Below, one piece after another: positions 12,360 to 23,478 of a stretch of 64,000 nucleotides of DNA (positions are counted from its first letter, which is position 1; each line of letters opens with the position of its first letter). The notes under the pieces were generated by a model, which was not told the DNA's origin, searched no databases, and saw nothing but the letters and a program-made list of their open reading frames with translations. This DNA comes from Isoetes taiwanensis (Eukaryota > Streptophyta > Lycopodiopsida > Isoetales > Isoetaceae): assembly GCA_021234155.1 (NCBI GenBank), contig JAJEKV010000002.1:326944-390943 (forward strand). The letters run 5' to 3'. The translations under genes and the position numbers were made by a program.

Positions 12360-14300
12360 CTTGTCTTTCCACATGGCATATATTCATTGGTTACAATGCA
12401 CTACTCTAACCTCCCTTGCTATTGTTCCAACTAAAAACTGCTAGCGTTGCAAAATGAGTTCGGCATATGACAGTTGCCTAAGATTGTCAATAGTCAAGAG
12501 CGCCCATTTGTAAAAATACGTATATCTGTGACGTGGCAGAGCAGGATTGACTTCTTAGGATTAGTTTTTGTTAGGGTTTTTGTTCTGAAGATTCTGGGAG
12601 CTGACTGAAAATAGCAGGTTGGCAACGTGTTGGGCTTCTTTTTGGGGAGCCAGAAGCCAGGTTTCTATTTTTTTGTTTTACGAGAAATTTCTCCACCTCC
12701 ATTATCAAAATCCGATTACTTCTGTTTTGCTATATGAAGGTGCGATTAGATGTAAATAAGATATTATTTACATTGTGGATTATTAAATTAGTCTTTAGAT
12801 GTTTGGTGGTGGTATTGGTTTTCAGAATTGATGATGTTTTCTTGAGCCGCTCCCTCAATATCTAGGTTGAAATGCAAAAAACAAATAATTGTAACCTTCT
12901 TGTAGAACACCGAAATATGCAACCCGTGCCATATTTCTAGGCCAATATTACTTAGAAACGTTTTGAAATAAGTTTCATTGTTGTATTCAAAGTATATAGC
13001 TGCTTGGTGCGTGATTAAATGGGCCTATACCATTCTAATGCTGAATACTTCAATTGTGAATTGAAGACATGGTCTAAAACGGCACAACATTATTTCACTG
13101 GTAGTCATATTTGTATTTTAATGCCCTCTTTTGGAAGAACCCGAGAAAGTGAAAGGAATATAGGTATAATTCCACCCCAATGTTCAATGACATGTTGACA
13201 CCTCTCCCAAGTTCTATACCAGAAATCTTTAGTAAATCACTAAATAAATATTTACTTAATGTTCTAAATTGTGCAAGTCCCACCAACCATGCCTTCAAAC
13301 AAAAAAAAAAAAAAACATTCTTTGCATAACATTAAAACATAATTCACTTCATTAAAGAACAAGAATGGATTGTGTGGCTGCCGCGGACATTTCTCTCGGC
13401 TGGCGCACTTACTGGCTGGAACTTGTTTGAATCTTGTAATGGGTAGGAAGAAACTAGTGAAGATCTGCAAAGTTTTAAAAGCTACGATGACCTGTAATCT
13501 CGGAACCTGCAGCAGTGACATGTGCTATAAGACAAGCTGGTCTAGTTGGATCATGGCTTCATGATCCTAAAAAAGCAATAAGCATCAGAAAGGAATAAAG
13601 ATTGCCTTCGATTCTATGAAGGTTTCCCTAGGTTTCCCAAAAAATCTATTAAGGAATCTCCAAGACGAGATTGCAGATAACCAAGTCAAAGATATATTGC
13701 ATATTTGAAGCAACTACCTACCGTAGTGTGTGACTGGATATGCTCCTCATTTGATGTGGCCAAGAAGTCTTTGTCGGACGGAGTGATAATATTAGCCAAG
13801 AAATTGAACTTTATTAATTGTTCTATTCCAGTGCATGGATTGAAGCCTCCAACTAACATCACATGCCCCAACTGTCTGTATCATTCTATGCCATTGTATA
13901 GATCGTCATACGGGTCCAGTCTGTCCACATCTAAGTGGCGATAAGAAAAGTTTGAGTTTGTATGTGGGAAGTATATGCTGCCACAAAAAGAAGGTTCTCA
14001 CTATGATTTTGCACTTGTACCCACATGTAACAATTCTTTTTTCATCTTCTGGAGCGAAACTGAAGGTGCCAAGGCAGTCCGATAATAGCAAGCTATGCCA
14101 CTATGTCTTGCTTACCTATGCACTCATGGAACAACAACTAGGGCTGATAGCCTGGCAAACGGCAAATCTAGTAGCCTATGCTCAACACATTCCCAAGTTT
14201 TTGTAAGCAAGATGAAATCCATATCCCTGGCTATATAGTTCAAATTATTTTCCTTCTTTCTTGAAAAGCCCCGACAGTTCTAGGAGACCATAGGCAGGTA
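12360..14300. other. Intergenic DNA, no gene recognised
   Basis: Contains many short open frames, none with a recognisable domain. A poly(A) stretch lies at about 13300-13314. The segment 13690-14206 is open on the plus strand in two overlapping frames with some Cys, but I cannot assign a family and treat it as non-coding or a very old element. Confidence 0.35.
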
Positions 14301-14310
14301 CAATCTCTAT

Positions 14311-14871
14311 TTAGAGGTGGTGGATGTTGACGCCTATAGAGTTGCGATGATCGCTGACAACATCCACGGGGCGATCTTTGGTAAAAACATAAGCGCCAGC
14401 AACCCGTGGGTTCGCGACAGCGTTAACAAGTAGTGGGCGACAACGGCGGTGCTTCACATCGAGTTGCAAATTAGCATCGACAACTAGCATAACAGCAACG
14501 GCACCATGAGGAGTAGCAGCAACATTAGCAACTGTTGATGTCGCAGCAGCAATAGCAGCAGTACTATTAGCAACACCAACGGGTTGTAGCATCTCTATGC
14601 ACAACATCTGCGACCGTAGAATGAAGTGAACAAAAAATATACACTTTGCCTTGGAACAAGGCGAGATAGCTCTCCTTGATGGGATTCCTGTTGCATCAAC
14701 GTGAAGTAATGGTTTACACACATTGAGGTGCCCTTCAATTTCTCTCCCTGGTGGAGTATAGCATATCTCATTGGTGCATCTCCCACCATGAATTTCAAAT
14801 ACGTGACCTATCAGGGCACTGAACACCAAGACGAGTTGCCTGATAATGTGTATTGGAGCATGTAACTTCAT
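14311..14871 (-). other. Unrecognised 186-codon open frame, Ala-rich centre
   Basis: Open frame from 14871 down to 14311 on the minus strand. The middle (about 14480-14580) is an Ala/Thr/Val-rich low-complexity stretch produced by GCA/GCN-type repeats; the rest has scattered Cys and His without a pattern I recognise. It could be part of an old retrotransposon gag or chance. No neighbouring motif supports a real gene. Confidence 0.15.
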
Positions 14872-14890
14872 CTAAAGAGAACTAGAGTCT

Positions 14891-15005
14891 GAAACTACTA
14901 ATCGAGATTCTCTTCTGCTTTTTTAAAAAGGCTTCAGACCCCTAAAATGTTAACCCTGCGTCCCTGCTCGTGTTATTCCTAAGCCGTGTTGCAAAGTTTA
15001 TTGAG
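14891..15005 (+). repeat. First copy of a 115-bp host tandem duplication, split by the MULE
   Basis: Copy 1 is 14891-15005. Copy 2 starts at 15006 (GAAACTGCTAATTGAGATTC), is interrupted at 15030 by the MULE, and resumes at 39028-39115. Shared text across the MULE includes CCCCTAAAATGTTAA, CCTGCGTCCCTGCTC and GCAAAGTTTATT. It shows the element landed in the second of two tandem copies. Confidence 0.8.
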
Positions 15006-15021
15006 CGAAACTGCTAATTGA

Positions 15022-15030
15022 GATTCTCTT
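15022..15030 (+). repeat. Left 9-bp target site duplication of the MULE
   Basis: GATTCTCTT at 15022-15030 abuts the left terminal inverted repeat and is repeated exactly at 39019-39027 next to the right one. Nine bases is the usual target duplication of Mutator-like elements. Confidence 0.9.
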
Positions 15031-15192
15031 GGACGTCCGTATATGGAGTCCGGGATCCGGTGTTTCTGGACAAATTAACTCCGGTGTTTCTGGACGTCCA
15101 GAAACAGCCAATGCATGCCCATCTGCTGATCCATGGATGCATCGATGTCAGGACGCCCGAGGATCCATGCATCCCGGGCATCTTGAACCGCG
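15031..15192 (+). repeat. Left terminal inverted repeat of the MULE
   Basis: Matches the reverse complement of 38857-39018 at roughly nine bases in ten over ~162 bases. It starts with palindromic GGACGTCC. Two copies of CCGGTGTTTCTGGAC lie near its outer end (about 15057-15070 and 15081-15094), and a perfect 22-bp palindrome centred on GGACGTCC lies at 15085-15106. Similarity stops after CATCTTGAACCG. Confidence 0.92.
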
Positions 15193-15339
15193 CGGTTGAA
15201 CCACGCTGTTCTCGGATCCGGCAGCATCGTACCTATGGCAGGTTCGTTTGAGGTTGCCAGGTGCATTAAATCCATGTTCGTTCAAATGGGATTGCATTCG
15301 CCACAGGCGTGAGGAAATCCGGTAGTGTGGGTATGGTGT

Positions 15340-15757
15340 TTCTGGCCATGCCAATGTGGTAGGTGTTTCAGGCCAATAGCACAGTATTTACAGCCATGGG
15401 TGTTTTACGGTTTATGGGCTCGGTCTTTCTGGCCATAGGATACAAATGTTATAGAGGCATCCCATTGACATAGTGTAGATAAGTATTGTGAATACAAATT
15501 TGCAACCCAACATGGAGTTGCATCTCACAACATCTTGAGACATGTAATTGGAACATAATATCTAAAACATTGAGTTGCAACCCACAAGATCTTAATTGCA
15601 ACCGATTATTAATTATAAATCTCAATTGGAAATGATAACTTAATAATATTAAGAACGTTGGAACACAATATCTAAAACATTGAATTGCAACTTTGAACAT
15701 GTGAATGCAACTCATTATTAAATAGAAATCTTCATAATGCAACTCATACATATGTTT
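15340..15757 (+). repeat. Degenerate minisatellite plus first copy of the inter-array spacer
   Basis: 15340-15445 holds loose GTGTTTCTGGCC-like units. The rest is a spacer beginning TAGTGTAGATAAGTATTGTG and ending AATGCAACTCATAC, which recurs, rearranged and partly shortened, at about 22862-23033 and 23479-23844. Each copy sits between minisatellite arrays, so array plus spacer is a higher-order unit. Confidence 0.75.
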
Positions 15758-16325
15758 CTGGCCAAGGACATGGTGTTTCTGGCCAGGGCCTTGGTGTTTC
15801 TGGCCAAGGACATGGTGTTTCTGGCCATAAGCATGGTGTTTTTGGCCGGGCGGTGGTGTTTACGGCCACAAGCATGGTGTTTACGGCGGGACATGGTGTT
15901 TCGGCCGGAGGCATGGTGTTTTTCGCCACAAGCATGGTGTTTCGGCGGCGTGATGTTCGGCCAAACATTGATATTTCCGGCCATAAGCATGGTGTTTTAC
16001 GCCAAAGCATTGGTGTTTACGGCCATATGCATGTTGTTTACCGCGGAGCGATGGTGTTTTTGGACCAAGCGGTAGTGTTTACGGACACAAACATTGGTGT
16101 TTCTAGCGGGCGGTGGCATTTCTGGTCAAGGCGTTTGTGGTATTTCTAACCGAGACAAGGTGTTTACGGCCCGCGGGCATGGTGTTTCGGCGCCGTAACC
16201 GGTGTTTACGGCACGAGACATGGTGTTTACGGCCACAAGCACGGTGTTTTACGGCCGGGGCCTTGGTGTTTCGCCATAAGCATGGTGTTTTTCGGCGAGT
16301 CATGGTGTTTACGGCCAAGCTCGCA
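15758..16325 (+). repeat. Minisatellite array 1, ~21-bp unit GGTGTTTCTGGCCANNNNCAT
   Basis: About 25 imperfect tandem units. The first five are CpG-poor (GTTTCTGGCC); from about 15850 most units read GTTTACGGCC, GTTTTCGGC or GTTTCGGCG instead. The core GGTGTTTCTGG is identical to the motif repeated in the MULE's TIR. A 21-base period gives open frames encoding a seven-residue repeat in several frames on both strands; these are by-products of the repeat and not genes. Confidence 0.9.
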
Positions 16326-16379
16326 AATGCTATACAAGCATCATGTTCAATATTAATGTTGAAGGAGTGGCCTCCTCGA

Positions 16380-17870
16380 TGCGTCCCTATGGACGATCCG
16401 CCTATCAAGGCAATGTGGTGTACACCTTACTTAGTATTAGCGACTAATACCTCTTGGGGCTTAGGCTCCTCCCAAAGTGAGCTTTATGCTCTAATCGTCT
16501 ACCATCTCGGTGATTGTTATTTAACCGATTCTTACTTTCGAATGTATGCTTATTACCGGGGTAAAAGACAATCGCCCTCGGTTATCCGGGACCTCCGCCA
16601 GCGAGGACGGTCCAGCCTCATATAAGATAGGCCTCCCACTTTCACCTGATAGAAAAACTTCCTATATAGCTTCCAACAAAGGGAAGATAATCCTGGAAGA
16701 ATTCTTCTTTTTTCCATTCGCATACGTGTGGGGTATATTTAGATACTTTACCAAGTATCGGCGTCGTTGTCCCTTTCCCTTGTGTTGGAGAATCATCTCA
16801 GAACATAGACCGGGTCCGTTTCTTCCAACCGTGGCTCGACCTCAATAGGCAACAATGAGGGGTTAAGACCTTTGAATGGCCGCAAATACTCAATGTTAAA
16901 TGCATTATGCATTAAATCCCGGGAAGGTAGCTCAAGTCTGTAAGCATTGTCATTTATCTTCTCAATGATCTTGAACGCCCATAGTTGCGTGTCAACAACT
17001 TATGTTTCTTCGTTTCGGGGTGAGCTTCGTCGTTCTTTGATGACTTCGTTATAAAAACCAATCATCAACTTCAAATTGCACATCCGTCTTCTCCGGTTTG
17101 CTTGTCTAACATACTTTGCTTGAGCAATTTCAATTGAACTTTGAGCTGCCTTTAAAACCTGGGTCCATATTATGTGCCACCTTGTCGACCTCCATCACTC
17201 CCTTCGCCACTTTAATCCGCGAAGTTGGTGGTAATCTTCCCTGAATGACTTGAAAAGGTGCCAAATTTGTGGCGAGAATGTGTTGCCATGTTATGGCGGG
17301 TACCATAGGCAAATAATTCTCCCACTCCCCTCGTGCTCATGCACATAATCGGAGCATAGACAACAAAGTTCTATGAGTCACTTCGTGACCATCCGTTTAC
17401 ATGAAATCTTTAAAAATTTCAACTTAGTTCCCAGACTAGTGAATAGAGCACGCCAAAATTTGCTACAAAATTTAGAATCACGATCCGATATGATTACTTC
17501 TGGAAGTCCATGATTTTTGAACACCTCTCTTAAGAAAAGTTGAGCAGCTGTTGTGGCCTTCAGTGATTTCTTGCAAGGTATAAAAATTGCATACTTGCTT
17601 AATCTATCGACAATGGTCCATACGATCATTACCTTGCACACTCTTAGTGCAACAATAAAGTCCATTGTCAAGTGTTGAAAAGGCCTTTCTGGTATACACA
17701 ATGCCATGAGTAACCCTGGAGTCTTTGCATGTGAATCCTTTGTCTTCCCCACAAACGAGGATCGCTATGTACGGTCCAGATCTTAGAATAAAGGGCAAAT
17801 ATGCCCATCCGACAGCTCTCGCTGCCCTACTTAACCCCCCGTGTGAATATGCACCCAAACCAAAGGGGGT
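16380..17870 (-). pseudogene. Ty3/gypsy integrase fragment, minus strand
   Basis: Integrase core on the minus strand between about 17752 and 17378. It has IPERPFQHLTMDFIVAL (first catalytic Asp), VDRLSKYAIFIPCKKSLKAT, LFLREVFKNHGLPEVIISD (second Asp) and SKFWRALFTSLGTKL. The track continues in another frame at 17312-17130 with WQHILATN..PFQVIQGRLPPTSRI, the segment after the core. Below that come pieces resembling the integrase C-terminus (YRLELPSR..HNAFNIEYLRPF, about 16960-16850). Reverse transcriptase and LTRs are missing, so this is a partial copy inside the MULE. It is distinct in sequence from the other Ty3/gypsy elements here. Confidence 0.8.
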
Positions 17871-18339
17871 TTAAGGGGGATTTTAATTTAAATGTGTCAA
17901 ATGCAATGGTTTGTGTTAATAATATTAATGGTTTGTGTTAACTAAAATTTTTTCTGGCCCCTTCGGGGCCTTAAGGATGGTGTAGGGGTGTAGATATAGA
18001 GATTACCTAATACTCTAATGATGGATGGAAGGGCACTAAGAAATCCATAAATGCATGTAACAATTTTAAAAACAATTTTGCATGTAATATTGTGCATGTA
18101 ATATCTGTGCATGGAGATTGCTTAGTGCATGTAATATTGTGCATATATTCAAGCTACATATTCCATATACTGGATACAATTGGTTATCCAAGACAATATG
18201 TACTAAGGATACCGCTTGAAACAAAGCATCTTCATGGCTTTGATGGCTTTGCACATAAGCTTGTACTTCCCACAAGAAATGCTTCAGTCTCGTTTTCTCG
18301 TTTGCTAAACTTAGTGTAGTAGTGAACATGGGTAATACC
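17871..18339. other. Spacer between Ty3 fragment and NPF fragment
   Basis: AT-rich. Contains a short local repeat of GCATGTAATAT(T/C)..GTGCAT at 18050-18145. An open frame on the minus strand runs on from the NPF exon through 18066, but past about 18345 it no longer resembles the transporter and is probably intron or unrelated DNA. Confidence 0.35.
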
Positions 18340-19135
18340 CTTGAGTTCCTGAGTGCCCCAACATTGACAGAAAGATAAAACCAATTAAAAAAGTGACTTT
18401 TTTTTTCCTCTCTACGATGTTCATCATCAAACCGATCAGCCCCAAAGGATGATACACAAGGCTTGATCCCTCCCATTCCAAGGGCAATTAAATATAATGA
18501 AATATAAAAGAACCATAATTGGCCAGATGTTGCACTTTGACAACATTTGTCCAGTCAGGTCACGGAGGTTTTAATGATGGGAGACATGCCTTATAACGTT
18601 AGAAAACTAAACCACGCACAAACTCCAAACTATCTAGCAGCAATACTTCACCAAAGCGAGTTATAAGTAATCCTTACAATGGAATATATCACTTTATGCA
18701 ATCTGCAGCAATTGTAAAAATCACCCCAAATAAGCATCAATGATGAATGCTCCCAAAAGTGGAGTTAAATAGCCCGTGCACGCCCATACCGCCACATTTT
18801 TTCGGCTTTATTGCATTGCCTGTTGAAGGACGGTAGTTAAGTATGTTACCCAGTTGGTGCTTTGCTGCCGTGAAATGCCGACCTCTCCGCGGCCTTTCGG
18901 TTCCTAGGACGAGTTGAATTATGAGATAAAACGAAGAAGAATGTGTAATATCGGACTCTACCAACAGGGACGATCCTTACACAAGTAAACTTTTATGTTC
19001 GTACTTACCTAGAATGAAAACGCATGTCTTCCAGCCACCAGTTTTTGGTCTTCTTGCAGGTCGGCCATATAGATCATGAGACCCATCGCGTGTGTATATA
19101 TCATCAGAATGAAAACCAGATGTGCTTACTGCCTA
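18340..19135 (-). pseudogene. Captured fragment of an NPF (NRT1/PTR family) transporter gene
   Basis: NPF proteins are 12-helix proton-coupled nitrate/peptide transporters of the plasma membrane or tonoplast, usually about 580 residues. Only the first third is present, in three pieces on the minus strand. Piece 1 (about 19134-19009): YTRDGSHDLYGRPA, then RPKTGGWKTCVFIL, followed by a GTAAGT donor at the expected intron site. Piece 2 (about 18900-18715): STNWVTYLTTVLQQA, then GYLTPLLGAFIIDAYLG, with in-frame stops. Piece 3 (about 18560-18345): FFYISLYLIALGMGGIKPCV, SSFGADRFDD, FFNWFYLSVNVGAL. Intron remains show capture at DNA level. It lies wholly inside the MULE, as in transduplication/Pack-MULE capture. 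The family is certain; the donor locus is unknown. Confidence 0.88.
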
Positions 19136-20057
19136 ATAAGAGCCGATTCAATCAAGCAAATGAAATGAGTAAGTCCTGACCAATTTGCTGGAAAACAATT
19201 GAACCTACCATATTTACACCTACACAAAAAGCATGCCTTGGCATTCAATAGTCCAAAAAATCTGCATTAATTCCTTCAAAAACTGTGTTCAATTCTTCAA
19301 AACTGATGCAGAAACGGTCGATTTAATGTTTTTTGCACCACCCACATCAGATCAAAGCCTACTTATGCAAGATCCACTATTGAGAACTCTTGGCCGAATG
19401 GGATCAAAAAGCACGTGAATCATAAATAGGGTTTGTAGCAGTACTACGTCGAAAAAAAAAGCATGCAAGTTGGGCCCTGGAGAGGCCCGGCATAGCTGAT
19501 GGGATGGAATGGATTATCTGAACTCTGTATGCTTGAATCAGGTGCAGATTGACTATTTAAGAACAGAATCAAAGAAATAGATCCCAGACCTGCCTAAAAA
19601 GATGGGTTGGAGTCTAAAAAATTTGAGATTTTTTTTGGAGATTGATGCCGAGGTGCGCTGGCTATGGCAATTCTGGCAATCAAGACGCCAGAGGCCCGCC
19701 GTTTTGATTGATCATCATGCTATTCCGGCCGAAAAATCAACTAAAATACCCCAGTGGAAGAGAGGAACCCTAAAGCAAAACCTCTCCAGATTTGCATGCG
19801 ATGAATCGGGTTTTTTTTTTTTTTTAAGGGGTTAAACCATTGGCAAGTGCCATAATAAGTAAGAAATGCGTATGCGCACTCTAGATGTACGCATTAGTAC
19901 ATCCACGACAATACACCACGAAATCATATAAAAACCTTAGGAAAAAACGTACAAAAATACAAAAGCAACCCCCTGTTATAATGCTAGATATTATAGTTCG
20001 GGGGAAGCATCCTCGGAGGAAGAAGGGTTAGCCGAGGGAGCCGAGTGCTCAAAGAAA
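19136..20057. other. No gene recognised; possibly captured NPF 5' flank
   Basis: Lies upstream of the NPF fragment (minus strand) and upstream of the ULP1-like gene (plus strand). It could therefore hold captured promoter DNA for either; nothing shows this directly. A poly(T) stretch lies at about 19809-19825. Short open frames carry no motif. Confidence 0.3.
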
Positions 20058-22319
20058 ATGGCCGTGAAAGATGATGAGCATATTGAGAATGATAGTGAGG
20101 AAGATGCATCTCCAGAAGAAGTTCTGTTGCAAATGAAAGCCAAGGCGAAAGAAAAACAGCCCGGGCAGCCAAATGCTTTGCAAGCTCAGTCTTTGAAAGA
20201 GATCAAGAAGCTAAAAAGGACATATAGGGGAAGCCCACCGCGTGGAGTACCTCAGGATGCCAAAGTTGTTCTTTGCTTTTTCTCGGAGGAGGATTCCCGA
20301 GATCGATGAAAGCGGTTTGGGAACCTTGAGGTATTACTCTGACAATAAAAAATAGGCATGTTTGTTTATTTCAAGGTTGTGTGTGGTCTTCTGTTAAAAA
20401 GCAAAGGCTGCAAGATCACTTGGCAAAGGAGCACGGATTGGATCTGGTTGTGCAGGGTGCTCCAAAGGCCCGTAAGGAGGTTGGCCCTGAAAGCGAAAAA
20501 GAAAAGAGGGGAGATTTTTTCGGTATGCTTTGAAGCGAGCCCCTTGATCCAGTATAAGTACAAAGGTAAATCGGCCGTAAGCTTGAAGAGATGCAAAGAG
20601 CTAGCTCACGGTCTTTGGCCCAGGCTATGCTCGAGAATATTGAAGATGGGGAGGACAAAGAGGACACTTTGGAGTCTTATGCTGAGAGATATATAGCTCG
20701 GAGGAGGATGGAATGGGAGGCAATGAAAGAGCAAAAAATAGCTCATGTAAGAGGTATATATACAATTACGATCACGGATTCTGTGGACCGAAAGGAGTGG
20801 GCTGACCGTGAGGCTTATGGGAACTTGGAGACATGCAAGGAGGGTCTGCAGACACGGCTTCTTTATTGTGGTAGGTTTGAGGGTAGCTCAAGTGTCCCAA
20901 AATCTCCATCCACATCAGTTACCTTGCTAACAAAATCCATAGTTGCTGAGTTGAATTTCAAAGCTCCTCAGAAACCAAGGCTGAGGATTGGGGCCGAAAC
21001 TTCTTTAGGTACCCAATTGAGTGCTGCTGCAGCTTCTCTCGTGCACCAGATGTCTACTTACTTGGATGTGATAGATGATGGAGAGGCAGATGTGATCAAG
21101 AGAACAATGATAACTATGACCGAGGATTTTATTTTGGATTTTGAATTCTTCATGCACCTTGATGACCTCGCTACTTTGCAATGGGTTAACAAAAATAAGA
21201 AATGGAAGGCCACCAGAGCCAATCCAATTCTTTCATATGATGCTCAGTGGCCCGTGCATCTTAGAAGCCCACTTTGAGCTACTGTTTCAGAGGGCAAAGG
21301 TGAATTTGTGATACGTCAATCAGAAGCCGTGTCCTTTGAGCATCCTGGTTCTGATAATCCTGAAAAGGCTGGCTTGTCTTGGCTGAATGAGCAATGCGTG
21401 GGTGCCTACTTGATGTAAGTGTCTTCCCTTTTATAAACTCTGATTATGCATCTTTTTTGAATTCAAAATTTCTGTGCAGGGTAGTCTCTCATACCATACC
21501 GGTCCACCAGAGATGAAGTCATGTGTTTTTTCATCCTGGACTGGTAGACCTCTACATGAATATGAGAGAATCCATTTGGAGGAAGATTATTCCTCCTAGA
21601 CCTTGAGAACCATCTCTCTTCTACTGGTTGCCCGTGGTAAGAAGGTAAGCCTTTTCTGGCATCATGACATTCATTTCCATTTAAAATACTTGTCCATGTA
21701 TCACTGCTCTACAGTTCTGTCTCTCTCACCTCGTTTAAGTGCAGCCACCATTGGAGCCTTTACCTCTATTGTGCTGATTGGGAAATATGTAAGTCACTTG
21801 GAGTGCCACACCCTGCCCTGCTGCACTTTGATTCTATGATGAGATACCATTCTGCTGATATTGCCCGTGAAATAGTGGAGTAAGTTGTTTGCATGCAATA
21901 CTATTTGTTGCCTTTTTTAAAATCATCTCTCACTAGCATGGTATAGCTGCAGGCTGTTGAAGGAAGTGCATGCTATTTGGGACAGCCCTGCACCAGAAAT
22001 GGTTGACATTCAAGCAATTGAAATGCGTGGTCCACAACAGCAAAATGGTTCAGACTGTGGGGTGTACACACTACTGTATGCAAGATGCTTTATCCGAGAC
22101 CTCATTCTTAAGCATTTGCAGCTACTGCCTGCCGAGGTACGGGTATTGGTTGTGTGAACATACTACTATGCAATTATACTAACATAGTTGAAATGCAAGT
22201 GACTCCGGACTGGTTTGACAAGATTGATGTAGCAAACTGCAGAGACACATTCAGCAGCATGCTGGGCAGGCTACATGAAGCCGTGGTGCAGGCAAAAAAG
22301 CCACCCAAGACAATTTAAG
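20058..22319 (+). pseudogene. ULP1-type (C48) cysteine protease-like gene carried by the MULE
   Basis: Resembles SUMO-specific proteases, which cut SUMO from proteins with a His-Asp-Gln-Cys catalytic set. Exons with GT-AG borders: an acidic, Lys-rich N-terminal region (20058-20309), a main exon to 21414, 21480-21644, 21745-21879, 21953-22136, and a last one to TAA about 22319. The reading frame joins correctly across three introns. Catalytic region: LSWLNEQCVGAYLM at the end of the main exon, HHWSLYLYC (His, 21746-21751), LLHFDSMMRYHSADIARE (Asp), QQQNGSDCGVY (Gln, Cys), all in order. Breaks: in-frame TGA at 21275, 21514 and 21604, and a one-base phase mismatch into the last exon. A LQDHLAKEHG motif near 20410-20440 may be a BED-like finger tail. 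MULEs carrying ULP1 genes (the Kaonashi type) are known in plants. Confidence 0.85.
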
Positions 22320-22586
22320 AAATGTTCTGAAATATGTTGTTGGCTTTTAAACTCTTGAACATGGTTGGCTCTTAAACTCTTGAATGGCTGGATTATGGTT
22401 GCAGATTTTGTAGTAAGCCCTTTGTAGTGAAGTTTTAATGAATATGATGCAAAAAACTTTTACAGCATAAGTTATTCTATGATTATGACACAGAAAACTT
22501 GTACAGCATTCTGCAACTGTTCTGGATGGTGTCTCTTTGACCAGAAACACCAAGTATATAGCCAAAAACACCTGCTATTTTGGCCA

Positions 22587-22800
22587 GATATCATGGTGTT
22601 TCTGGCCAAGTTAGTGGTGTTTCTGGCCAGAGACATGGTGTTTCTGGCCATAAGCATGGTGTTTCTGGCCAGACCTCTGTGTTTCTGGCCAGACCTTGGT
22701 GTTTCTAGCCAGAGACATGGTGTTTCTGGCCATAAACATGGTGTTTCTGGCCAGATCATTGGTGTTTCTGGCTAGACCTTGGTGTTTCTGGCCATGGCAA
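22587..22800 (+). repeat. Minisatellite array 2 (GGTGTTTCTGGCC units)
   Basis: About ten ~21-bp units, nearly all of the CTGG (CpG-free) type, starting about 270 bases past the ULP1 stop. Same unit and orientation as array 1. Confidence 0.9.
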
Positions 22801-23033
22801 TTTGTGGTCATGGGCTTGGTCTTTGTGGGCATAGGATACAAATGCTACACGAGCATTCCATAGACATGGTGTAGATAAGTATTGTGAATACAAATTTGCA
22901 ACCTCTAATTGGAATACAATATCTAAAACATTGAGACCTCTAATTGGAATACAATATCTAAAACATTGAATTGCAACTTTCAACATGTGAGTGCAACTCA
23001 TTGTTGAGTAGAAATCTTAATAGTGCAACTCAT
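22801..23033 (+). repeat. Inter-array spacer, second copy
   Basis: Runs from about TGGGCTTGGTCTTTGTGGGC through GTGTAGATAAGTATTGTG, two tandem copies of GACCTCTAATTGGAATAC.. ATCTAAAACATTGA, then AACATGTGAGTGCAACTCAT and ends TAGTGCAACTCATAC. Same order as 15420-15757. Confidence 0.85.
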
Positions 23034-23478
23034 ACTGGTGTTTCTGGCCAAGGGCATGGTGTTTTCGGCCGTCCTTGGTGTTCGGCGGAGACTTGGTGTT
23101 TTACGGCGAGACATGTTTTCGGCGGAGATATGGTGTTTTACGGCCATAAGCATGGTGTTTACGGCCAAATCTCGGTGTTTACGGCCATGTGAATGGTGTT
23201 TACGGCCATAAGCATGGCGTTTACGGCGAAGATATGGTGTTCGGCGGATCTTGGTGTTTTACGGCCAAGGGCATGTTGTTTCTGGCCAGAGGCATGGTAT
23301 TTCTGGCCAGGGAGGTGGTGTTTCTGGCCAGAGGCATGGTGTTTTTGGCCAAGTGAGTGGTGTTTCTGGCCATAAGCATGGTGTTTTTTGGCGGAGACAT
23401 GGTTTCGGCGAGATCCTTGGTGTTTTCGGCGGATCCTTGGTGTTTCCGCCGGACCTTGGGTGTTTTACGCCCAGGACA
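23034..23478 (+). repeat. Minisatellite array 3, mosaic of CTGG and CGG units
   Basis: About twenty units. Units with CTGG and units with ACGG/TCGG alternate in blocks: CGG-type at about 23060-23275 and 23390-23475, CTGG-type between them. It ends at GACATGGTGTAGATAAG, the start of the next spacer. Confidence 0.9.

Noticed and set aside
15737-16625. Open frames of 88-170 codons over the minisatellite arrays, on both strands (repeats such as GVSGQRHGVSG)
   Set aside because: The 21-base unit is a multiple of three, so open frames appear automatically in several frames and both strands. They have no start context, no domain and no splice support.
22137-22200. A fully in-frame ULP1 last exon
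   Set aside because: Available AG sites (22187 and 22199) join to the donor at 22137 with a one-base phase error, so I left the gene as broken rather than choose a non-canonical border.
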